From NCBI GenBank assembly GCA_009618505.1, contig WJOQ01000022.1, positions 1 through 10,665 of the forward strand: DNA of 10,665 nt. Reading direction: 5' to 3'. The DNA comes from Clostridia bacterium. GTDB taxonomy: Bacteria; Aerophobota; Aerophobia; Aerophobales; AE-B3A. Both the position numbers and the translations under genes were made by a program. This document shows, in pieces, positions 5,821 through 10,665 of this stretch (the stretch's first letter is position 1; each line of letters opens with the position of its first letter). The notes beneath the pieces are model-generated. The model was not told the DNA's origin, did no database searches, and was given only the letters and a program-made list of their open reading frames with translations.

Positions 5821-5918
5821 GGTGGACCCCTTTGTATTACTCAGTTTTAAAGAACAGCTCGAGAATCAAAAAGCTATTTTTCGAATTACATAACCATTGC
5901 GAATGCTTTATCTTTCAA

Positions 5919-5947
5919 ATCTTACCAAACGATGGATGTATAGTCAA
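5919..5947 (-). promoter_or_regulatory. Promoter for the pyrF operon
   Basis: Read on the minus strand, TTGACT (5942-5947) and TAAGAT (5919-5924) are separated by exactly 17 bases, a good sigma-70-type promoter. Transcription would start near 5912 and leave a leader of about 90 bases. I see no PyrR-type anti-antiterminator sequence or T-rich attenuator in that leader. The -35 lies in TAGTCAATTGTTGATA, a partial inverted repeat that could bind a regulator. Confidence 0.7.
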
Positions 5948-5986
5948 TTGTTGATAGCTCAGAGTTTAAAATTCGTGTGTTCACCT

Positions 5987-6172
5987 TTATTTTGCTTTGT
6001 GTTTAGTGGGGTCTACGAGTATATAGTGTTGACCAGACTTAGGAGTAGGGGGAAGAGGTTCTCCTTTAGTTACAGTTCTCTCTTGTCCTGTTTTCCCACC
6101 TTTGGGTCCTATGATTTCGTATTGACCAGAAGTGGAAGCCTTTTGTCCAGGTCTAAATGTTTTTGTAGGCAT
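5987..6172 (-). CDS. YjzC-like small protein
   Basis: The product has 61 residues and opens with PTKTFRPGQKASTSGQYE, the FRPGQKAPxSGxY start typical of the YjzC family of small proteins of unknown function. It continues with a Gly/Lys/Thr/Pro-rich, probably extended sequence. I chose ATG 6172 because AAGGTG lies about seven bases upstream. An in-frame GTG at 6181 would add three residues but overlaps that SD. The gene follows the ImmA-like gene by 35 bases on the same strand and may be cotranscribed. Function is unknown. Confidence 0.75.
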   Translation of the reverse strand: MPTKTFRPGQKASTSGQYEIIGPKGGKTGQERTVTKGEPLPPTPKSGQHYILVDPTKHKAK

Positions 6173-6207
6173 CTCTATCACCTTACCCTATAATTAATCG
6201 CAACTTC

Positions 6208-6918
6208 TCAAGTAGCTTGTTTCTCTTGGACGATGAATTCATCAATCAAACCAAGGTCCCTTACTCTCCGTGCTAGGGCCTCTTTAGAAACCTGGAATTT
6301 TGTGGCGATACGCGGTATTAATGAGAGTAAGAGGGTGGCCCTCTTTAGTTTTGTAGGATGACCCTTATTATTTTGAAAAATATAACTGCGAAGTAGCTGA
6401 TTTAACAAACGGGGTCTAAAGCCTCCTCTTTTTGCCATTATTCGAATTCCTTTCAAGTTCACTAAATTTCTCCATTTTGCATCTTTATGGTCAAGTATCT
6501 CTCTTAAAAAGGATTCACAGACTAAGCCCCTTGGCATTAATAAGCTAGCTGCGAAAGCATTTGCATCGTCTTCCATTTCCTTTTTGTTTTTTGGGCTGGT
6601 TGTCAAGCTTTTTGACCTATCGCTCTCTGCATTGAAAAAAACATGCCGAAGACAAATATGCCCGATTTCATGGGCGACGGTGAATCTTTGTCTTGGTATG
6701 CCGTCGGCAGAATTTAAAACAATGCGTTTTTCGTTTAAAATAAGTTTACCAGGGGCATTTCTGCCGAGATTAGTTATATCGAGACGAAGTTTGTATAAAA
6801 GTTCCGCTATTAGCTCAACAGGAATAGGAAGCCTGAGCTGCTGGTGGAATTGCTTTCGGAACTCATCTAGCAAAATTTCCGCCTCCTGTTCTATACTCTC
6901 ACGGTTTTGAGCGCCCAT
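6208..6918 (-). CDS. ImmA/IrrE-family metallopeptidase
   Basis: The protein has 236 residues. HEIGH (83-87, in RFTVAHEIGHICLRH) is the zinc-binding HExxH motif. DDANAFAASLLMP (117-129) is the second family signature, with Asp118 at the position that is usually Glu and acts as the third ligand. The C-terminal part (about 170-230) is helical and basic and probably recognises a partner. In this family ImmA cuts or disables its partner XRE repressor in response to damage or cell signals, as in ICEBs1; IrrE/DdrO is the Deinococcus counterpart. Here the XRE gene ends four bases upstream, with AGAGGA between, so the two are coupled. This supports a derepression switch. Pairing as a toxin-antitoxin system is an alternative. 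Confidence 0.88.
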   Translation of the reverse strand: MGAQNRESIEQEAEILLDEFRKQFHQQLRLPIPVELIAELLYKLRLDITNLGRNAPGKLILNEKRIVLNSADGIPRQRFTVAHEIGHICLRHVFFNAESDRSKSLTTSPKNKKEMEDDANAFAASLLMPRGLVCESFLREILDHKDAKWRNLVNLKGIRIMAKRGGFRPRLLNQLLRSYIFQNNKGHPTKLKRATLLLSLIPRIATKFQVSKEALARRVRDLGLIDEFIVQEKQAT

Positions 6919-6922
6919 TCCT

Positions 6923-7279
6923 CTACTCTCTCCGTGCCATTTCCCTTATCAGTTTCATTATAGATTGTTCGCAATTGGGCGACCGAAGAATTTCATCTCT
7001 GTTTTTAAGTATATTTTTTACAAACGTATCCGGTATTTTGTCAGCCAGAAGCATGAATTTTTCTGAGAGCCGTTCATGAGATTTCCCATCTGACAACGCT
7101 TGTGCGAATTTCTCTAGTACCTTTCGACCAGGACCTTGTTTGTGGCCAAGCCTGTTATTTTCAATCTTGCTAATATAAGTATGGCTAACATGCGCTTTTC
7201 TAGCTAAGTCAAGCTGAGTCATTTCTTTGGATAGTCTTAATTGTCTTATTGTTGTTCCGAGGGTTTCGTCTGGTGACAT
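6923..7279 (-). CDS. XRE-family transcriptional regulator
   Basis: The protein has 118 residues. A Cro/CI helix-turn-helix domain covers residues 8-64: LGTTIRQLRLSKEMTQLDLA, then KAHVSHTYISKIENNR (recognition helix about 32-41). The rest is helical and charged, probably for dimerisation or ImmA contact. AAGGAGG (7286-7292) precedes ATG 7279 and lies within the last codons of a 32-codon ORF whose stop is two bases before this start. The palindrome at 7411-7445 over the promoter is the likely operator, which predicts autorepression. The ImmA-like peptidase follows directly. Confidence 0.9.
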   Translation of the reverse strand: MSPDETLGTTIRQLRLSKEMTQLDLARKAHVSHTYISKIENNRLGHKQGPGRKVLEKFAQALSDGKSHERLSEKFMLLADKIPDTFVKNILKNRDEILRSPNCEQSIMKLIREMARRE

Positions 7280-7281
7280 AA

Positions 7282-7380
7282 TTAACCTCCTTCGGACCTA
7301 GCGTCGTAAGATATTCTTGAGCGTTGAATTAATGACGGGTTAATTTCTTTAATCTTGCGCCAAGGATTATCGGTTGACAT
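7282..7380 (-). CDS. 32-codon leader ORF coupled to the XRE gene
   Basis: ATG 7380 follows AGGAG (7390-7394) with nine bases of spacing. The product starts MSTDNPWRKIKEINPS and continues with a basic and polar sequence ending ARSEGG. Its TAA (7282-7284) is two bases before the XRE ATG, and its final codons GAA GGA GGT are the XRE gene's SD. Translation of the small ORF would therefore uncover or occupy that SD. It is the first ORF of the transcript. It could be a real small protein or only a coupling leader. No family is recognised. Confidence 0.6.
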   Translation of the reverse strand: MSTDNPWRKIKEINPSLIQRSRISYDARSEGG

Positions 7381-7410
7381 CTATATCTGCTCCTGTGGTA
7401 TATTTAACTA

Positions 7411-7445
7411 ATATACTTGCACTTGAAGTTCAAGTATAAGTATAT
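7411..7445. promoter_or_regulatory. 35-bp perfect palindrome, probable operator
   Basis: ATATACTT (7411-7418) mirrors AAGTATAT (7438-7445), and ACTTGAA (7421-7427) mirrors TTCAAGT (7429-7435), all centred on G7428. The repeated ACTTG and ACTT half-sites suggest two stacked dimers or a wide site. It covers the -10 and start region of the XRE operon promoter, which fits a repressor-operator arrangement. It lies about 140 bases from the divergent recombinase promoter. Confidence 0.75.
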
Positions 7446-7466
7446 AACAAAATTTTAAAGTGTCAA
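7439..7466 (-). promoter_or_regulatory. Promoter of the leader ORF-XRE-ImmA operon
   Basis: On the minus strand, TTGACA (7461-7466, consensus) and TATACT (7439-7444) are 16 bases apart. Transcription would begin near 7432, inside the palindrome, with the 32-codon ORF about 50 bases downstream. Confidence 0.75.
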
Positions 7467-7479
7467 CCCCTTGTTACGT

Positions 7480-7501
7480 AAAAGCTTAAATTTCCGCTTT
7501 T
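7480..7501. repeat. Short hairpin between divergent promoters
   Basis: AAAAGC (7480-7485) pairs with GCTTTT (7496-7501) over a 10-base loop. TTACGTAA (7474-7481) overlaps it. It may be a spacer hairpin insulating the two divergent units, or chance in A/T-rich DNA. Confidence 0.3.
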
Positions 7502-7585
7502 TGTAAAAGGTTGGGTATATTTAAACATTTAGGGAAAATCTGTCAAATGAATATTATCGGAATTTAGAGGGAAATATAACCTCTC

Positions 7586-7613
7586 TTGACTTGTTTGGGG
7601 AAGTTAGTATAAT
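7586..7613 (+). promoter_or_regulatory. Promoter of the HTH-recombinase operon
   Basis: TTGACT (7586-7591) and consensus TATAAT (7608-7613) are 16 bases apart. Just upstream, AGAGG (7566-7570) and CCTCT (7580-7584) form an inverted repeat next to the -35 that could be a regulator site. The SD AAGGAG (7633-7638) lies downstream. Confidence 0.8.
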
Positions 7614-7646
7614 TTAAGTGAAGTAAAAAATTAAGGAGAAGGTAAA

Positions 7647-7829
7647 ATGCCAAAGTTATTATCCACAAAGGAAGTTGCTAATATCCTGAGTGTTTCTGCG
7701 AAAGTAGTTAGAGGATATATACAACAAGAGGGACTGATAGCTATAAGGTTAAAACGAAGATTAAGGATTGACGAGAAGGATCTTGGTAATTGGCTGGAAG
7801 AGAGAAAGACAGGGAACAGAAAAGAATGA
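7647..7829 (+). CDS. Excisionase-like HTH protein
   Basis: The protein has 60 residues and is a MerR/excisionase-type winged helix (HTH_17 type). LSTKEVANILSVSAKVVRGY (5-24) holds the helix-turn-helix, IRLKRRLRIDEKDLGNWLEE (33-52) the wing and the last helix. Such proteins bind DNA and often act as excisionases or recombination directionality factors, or help a recombinase at its site. AAGGAGAAGG precedes ATG 7647. Its stop overlaps the recombinase start as ATGA, so the two are coupled and probably act together. Confidence 0.85.
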   Translation: MPKLLSTKEVANILSVSAKVVRGYIQQEGLIAIRLKRRLRIDEKDLGNWLEERKTGNRKE

Positions 7830-8527
7830 AAGCGGTTGGCTATATCAGGGTGTCCACTGAGGAGCAGGTAAGGGAAGGAATATCCCTGGAGGTTCAGGAA
7901 GATAAAGTTAAGAAGTATGCAGACCTTCATAATTTAAGACTCACAGAAATTATAAGAGAGGAGGGTAAGTCGGGCAAGGACCTTGACCGGGAGGGAATAC
8001 AGAAAGTTATAACTCTATGTAAAGACAGAAGCGTTGATCATCTAATCGTTTATAAAATGGACCGGTTAACCAGGAGAACTCTAGACCTCTTAATTTTAGT
8101 AGAGGAAGTGTTTAAGCCTAATAAAGTGCAATTTCATTCTATCACTGAAAGAGTGGATACCTCTACGGCTCAGGGTAAATTCTTCTTAACCATTATCGGA
8201 GCTATGAGTCAAATGGAACGGGATTTAATTTCTGAGAGAACGAGCGAGGCTTTAAGATATAAAATATCCCAGGGAGAAAATGTAGGAGCTCCTCCATTAG
8301 GATTTTTAGCTGAGGATAAAAAGCTTTACCGGGTAGACGGGGAATTTGAGGTTGTAGAACATATCAAGAGACTGAAAAGAAAGAAGCTATCCTTGAGGCA
8401 AATTGCTAACCGCTTGAATGAACAGGAAGTCCCTACTAAACGGGGAGGATCCTGGTATGCAGGGACGGTAAGGTATATCCTCCGTAATAGTAGATATAGA
8501 GAGGTTAAGCAGGGTGTTAGTGTATAA
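7826..8527 (+). CDS. Compact serine recombinase
   Basis: The protein has 233 residues, starting at ATG 7826 in the ATGA overlap with the HTH gene. An earlier in-frame ATG (7790) would run deep into that gene and is less likely. The resolvase catalytic domain spans 1-145: YIRVST (6-11) with nucleophile Ser10 and Arg8, KMDRLTRRT (77-85), and MERDLISERT (130-139). The C-terminal part, APPLGF (155-160) then SLRQIANRLNEQEVPTKRGG (189-208) and TVRYILRNSRY, is a short recombinase DNA-binding domain. It lacks the zinc ribbon and coiled coil of large serine integrases of 450 or more residues. Together with the HTH partner it may move or invert a local segment. Its stop lies in a hairpin (8522-8547). 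Confidence 0.9.
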   Translation: MKAVGYIRVSTEEQVREGISLEVQEDKVKKYADLHNLRLTEIIREEGKSGKDLDREGIQKVITLCKDRSVDHLIVYKMDRLTRRTLDLLILVEEVFKPNKVQFHSITERVDTSTAQGKFFLTIIGAMSQMERDLISERTSEALRYKISQGENVGAPPLGFLAEDKKLYRVDGEFEVVEHIKRLKRKKLSLRQIANRLNEQEVPTKRGGSWYAGTVRYILRNSRYREVKQGVSV

Positions 8528-8547
8528 AAAGGGGACGGTTTTTATAC
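8522..8547 (+). terminator. Hairpin overlapping the recombinase stop
   Basis: GTATAAAAA (8522-8530) pairs perfectly with TTTTTATAC (8539-8547) around GGGGACGG. The left arm contains the TAA stop (8525-8527). The right arm begins with a T-run, so it could end transcription. The GGGGACGG core resembles words in repeats spread by REP-type elements, but only one copy is present here. Confidence 0.4.
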
Positions 8548-8616
8548 GGAGAATAGAAATAGCTAATGAAGAATAGACTTATTTGTGAAAATAATTTGGA
8601 AGTTTTGGGAAGATTA

Positions 8617-8660
8617 AAGTTACGATAGCTTAACTTCACATAAATAGAATATGGTATCGT
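8617..8660. promoter_or_regulatory. Inverted repeats upstream of the methyltransferase
   Basis: ACGATA (8622-8627) pairs with TATCGT (8655-8660). Overlapping it, AAGTTA (8617-8622) pairs with TAACTT (8631-8636), so the two pairings compete. No clean promoter hexamers are seen in 8528-8686. These could be operator sites for the restriction-modification genes; no controller gene is present. Confidence 0.3.
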
Positions 8661-8686
8661 GAATAAAGAAATGGGAGGTTGGTAAT

Positions 8687-9697
8687 ATGACTAATAAACA
8701 GACCACTTTAGCCTTGTTTCCAGGGGTGTGTGTTCAAAATGATAATAAAGAGAAACTTACACGATTGGATTTAGACGATGCTCTGAAAGAAAAGTTATTG
8801 CCTTTTTGCCGGCTCAACTATGGTGAGATTTGGGAAGATCCCGTAAAAGGACATAGAGTTGGTGTGTTAGACGCTACAAGCTATGAAGATGTTAAAAAAA
8901 TAATGGGCGACGAAAGAGCAAAGTTAGTAGTTAATGATCCGCCATATAATGTTGTGGTTGGTAATAATAATACCGAGAATCTATTTAAGAAAACTTTAAA
9001 TGAATATATAGTTTTCTCTCAAGAATGGGTGAAGAATGCCGTTTCTATTATGGATAGCAATGCACATTTGTATATATGGTTAGGTGCTGACCAAAAAGAT
9101 GGTTTTCAACCACTTCCAGATTTTATGATTATGATGAGAAATATTAAGGAATTAAGAGCTAGAAATTTTATTACCTTAAGGAACCAGCGAGGATATGGAA
9201 CACAAAAAAATTGGATGTGGGTAAGGCAAGAATTGTTATATTATGTAAAGGGAGACCTGGAATTCAAAGTAGTATATACAGATATACCAAAAATATTAAA
9301 AGGATACTACAAGGTAATAAATGGTAAAAGAACTGAAAATATGGAGCGAAGTAAATCAGATACAATTAGACCAGGAAACGTTTGGATAGACATTCAACAG
9401 GTATTTTATAGGATGGAGGAAAACGTTCCTGGTTGCTACGCTCAGAAACCTTTAAAAGCAATTGAAAGAATAATTTTAACGAGTTCAAGGGATAAAAATA
9501 TTGTAGTTGATTTCTTTTCTCATTCGGGGACTACTTTATTAGCTGGCGAAAAATTAAATAGACAAGTATATACTTTTGACAATGATCCAATTTTTGCAGA
9601 ATTAACTATTAGAAGACTAGAACGCTATAGACAAACTGGCAAATGTGGGTGGCAATGGAATAACCCTTTTCCTGAGATTGATATCAAGGTATCTTAG
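8687..9697 (+). CDS. DNA (adenine-N6 or cytosine-N4) methyltransferase, beta-type order
   Basis: The protein has 336 residues. NDPPYN (83-88) is motif IV, the catalytic DPPY. QKPLKAIERIILTSS (253-267) is motif X. VVDFFSHSGTT (273-283) is motif I, with SHS in place of the usual xGxG, and YTFDND (295-300) is motif II. Motif IV before motif I, with a long middle segment (about 140-250) as target recognition domain, is beta-class order. DPPY favours adenine-N6 methylation, but N4-cytosine is not excluded. GGGAGG lies eight bases before ATG 8687. The nuclease gene begins two bases after its stop. Together they form a type II restriction-modification system in which this enzyme protects host DNA. 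Recognition sequence unknown. Confidence 0.88.
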   Translation: MTNKQTTLALFPGVCVQNDNKEKLTRLDLDDALKEKLLPFCRLNYGEIWEDPVKGHRVGVLDATSYEDVKKIMGDERAKLVVNDPPYNVVVGNNNTENLFKKTLNEYIVFSQEWVKNAVSIMDSNAHLYIWLGADQKDGFQPLPDFMIMMRNIKELRARNFITLRNQRGYGTQKNWMWVRQELLYYVKGDLEFKVVYTDIPKILKGYYKVINGKRTENMERSKSDTIRPGNVWIDIQQVFYRMEENVPGCYAQKPLKAIERIILTSSRDKNIVVDFFSHSGTTLLAGEKLNRQVYTFDNDPIFAELTIRRLERYRQTGKCGWQWNNPFPEIDIKVS

Positions 9698-9699
9698 AG

Positions 9700-10407
9700 A
9701 TGAATTTAAAACAGTTAAAAGAGCACTTAAATAGATTTGCGGCTGACTTGCAAAATGGCGATAGAAAACTTCTTAAAGTGCGCTTGGAAAGTCTGATATC
9801 TGTTTTCCCTTTCAGCGAATACGAATACATGCTTATGTTCTTAAAAGACAGAAAAATTATAACTTTTGAAGAGTATGAGAAATTAAGAGAGAATTACGTT
9901 AAAGCAAATAAATATCTTAAGCTTTACGGGATGGCTCCACGCATATTTGGCCAAATTTGGGGCGAAAAACATATAAGAGATTTAGATAGCAGATTCAAGA
10001 GAGCAAATAAATCTTTGGATCCAAAGTACAACGGGCAATACGATGTTTGGATAGATGGCCTTAGAGTGGAAATAAAAGCATGCCGGGCAATACACACTAA
10101 AAAAAGAGGAGATATTGTCTCAAAAGCATTGCGATATGATTCAAAAAACCCCTTCTGGATGAATTTTCAACAGTTAAAACCCGATCATTGTGATGGATTT
10201 GTTTTTATTGGTGTATGGGTTGACCAAATAGTGTATTGGGTTCTGACTAGCAAAGAGGCAAAAAAAAATAAGCATATTAGTCACCAACATAGAGGCGGAA
10301 TAGAATATCAAATAGGAATAACTGACAAGAACATAGCAGAATTTGACATATATAAAACACCACCTTCTAAAATCGCTGAGACTATTCTTCAAATAAAAAC
10401 ACAATAA
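9700..10407 (+). CDS. Type II restriction endonuclease, PD-(D/E)XK fold
   Basis: The protein has 235 residues and follows the methyltransferase by two bases. The catalytic core is YDVWIDGLRVEIKACR (114-129): Asp115, then Glu124-Ile-Lys126, an ordered D-x8-ExK that fits the PD-(D/E)XK nuclease active site binding Mg. NFQQLKPDHCDGFVFIGVW (155-173) fits the later core strand. The N-terminal 70 residues are helical and charged, probably for dimerisation or DNA contact. The gene is A/T-rich like the methyltransferase, which suits joint transfer. The nuclease cuts unmodified DNA. I do not recognise its specificity, and a different nuclease-like role is unlikely given its neighbour. Confidence 0.82.
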   Translation: MNLKQLKEHLNRFAADLQNGDRKLLKVRLESLISVFPFSEYEYMLMFLKDRKIITFEEYEKLRENYVKANKYLKLYGMAPRIFGQIWGEKHIRDLDSRFKRANKSLDPKYNGQYDVWIDGLRVEIKACRAIHTKKRGDIVSKALRYDSKNPFWMNFQQLKPDHCDGFVFIGVWVDQIVYWVLTSKEAKKNKHISHQHRGGIEYQIGITDKNIAEFDIYKTPPSKIAETILQIKTQ

Positions 10408-10415
10408 AAGTAGCG

Positions 10416-10545
10416 ACCTTGTGGTATTGAAACAAGGTATTTAAGGCACAAAAGCAATAAAGTAGCCAGGCTTAAAAATCAAGAGGAATTAGAGATAAAG
10501 CTAATAAAAATTGAGGGCCTACTTTACAAAAAAACTGAAGTTTTT
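10416..10545. repeat. Three inverted repeats after the endonuclease gene
   Basis: ACCTTG (10416-10421) pairs with CAAGGT (10433-10438). TAAAGTAGCC (10458-10467) pairs, with one bulge, with GGCCTACTTTA (10516-10526). AAAAACT (10530-10536) pairs with AGTTTTT (10539-10545). The long-range middle stem competes with a local AGCC/GGCT hairpin (10464-10472). The region could hold the restriction-modification terminator and the leader of the next gene. Confidence 0.4.
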
Positions 10546-10560
10546 AAGTGAGGAGAGATA

Positions 10561-10665
10561 ATGGCTAAACTAAAAGAAGAGAGAAACAAAAATTTCCTGG
10601 AAAACTGGCAAAAGGGCTTGAGTAATACCAGCCTGACAGAGAGAAGAAAGGAGAAAAAATGGTAG
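10561..10665 (+). CDS. 34-codon ORF overlapping a downstream start
   Basis: ATG 10561 follows AGGAG (10551-10555). The product is very basic and polar (starts MAKLKEERNKNFLENW, ends RRKEKKW) and helix-prone, with no family recognised. Its TAG is the last codon of the window. A second start, ATG 10660 preceded by AAGGAG, overlaps its end in another frame, so a further gene probably begins here and runs off the window. The small ORF may be a coupled leader for that gene. Confidence 0.5.
   Translation: MAKLKEERNKNFLENWQKGLSNTSLTERRKEKKW

Noticed and set aside
7790..7825. N-terminal extension of the serine recombinase from an earlier ATG
   Set aside because: The extra 12 residues (starting MAGREKDREQKR) lie within the HTH gene and precede the conserved KAVGYIRVS start; the ATGA overlap start is the usual coupled arrangement.
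10421..10432. GTGGTATTGAAA, resembling the end of many CRISPR repeats
   Set aside because: It occurs once, without repeat-spacer periodicity or cas genes; it is simply the loop of a 6-bp hairpin.

Overview
The window comes from a low-GC bacterium. Genes are short, with Shine-Dalgarno (SD) sites of the AGGAGG type and promoters of the TTGACA/TATAAT type. The gene set (compact serine recombinase, YjzC-like protein, pyrF/pyrE, XRE-ImmA pair) fits a Firmicutes-like or candidate-phylum environmental bacterium such as Atribacterota. The phylum cannot be fixed from the sequence alone.

Bases 1-760 hold no convincing gene but are dense in secondary structure. A block at 1-129 has packed hairpins, including a perfect 26-bp palindrome. 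A second block at 275-584 has three related hairpin modules: they share flanking and loop sequence, their stem sequences differ yet still pair, and some arms can swap partners. The + strand here is G-rich and C-poor. A small ribbon-helix-helix-like gene (761-949) and a HEPN-domain protein with an RNKIAH motif (1013-1693) follow. Together they look like a toxin-antitoxin or abortive-infection module. A frameshifted partial copy of the small gene lies at 1991-2040.

Bases 2157-2326 carry another structured block with nested stems and a UUCG tetraloop. It precedes a lipoprotein of the single-HKD phospholipase D/Nuc family (2408-2950). The next 450 bases hold at most one doubtful small ORF.

Bases 3404-5820 (minus strand) form a pyrimidine cluster: pyrF, then a protein with two predicted membrane helices and a degenerate orotate-phosphoribosyltransferase-like domain, then a pyrE-like gene with an intact PRPP motif. 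A clear promoter lies upstream of pyrF.

Bases 5987-7466 (minus strand) encode a YjzC-like protein, an ImmA/IrrE metallopeptidase, an XRE-type regulator and, at the head of the operon, a 32-codon ORF coupled to the regulator. The promoter is overlapped by a 35-bp perfect palindrome, most simply the regulator's operator. Divergently, 7586-8527 carries an excisionase-like HTH gene overlapping a compact serine recombinase by 4 bases. A type II restriction-modification pair follows (8687-10407), then a hairpin-rich gap and a 34-codon ORF that ends at the window edge and overlaps what looks like the next gene's start. The right half reads as an accessory, mobile and defence region beside a housekeeping pyrimidine operon.
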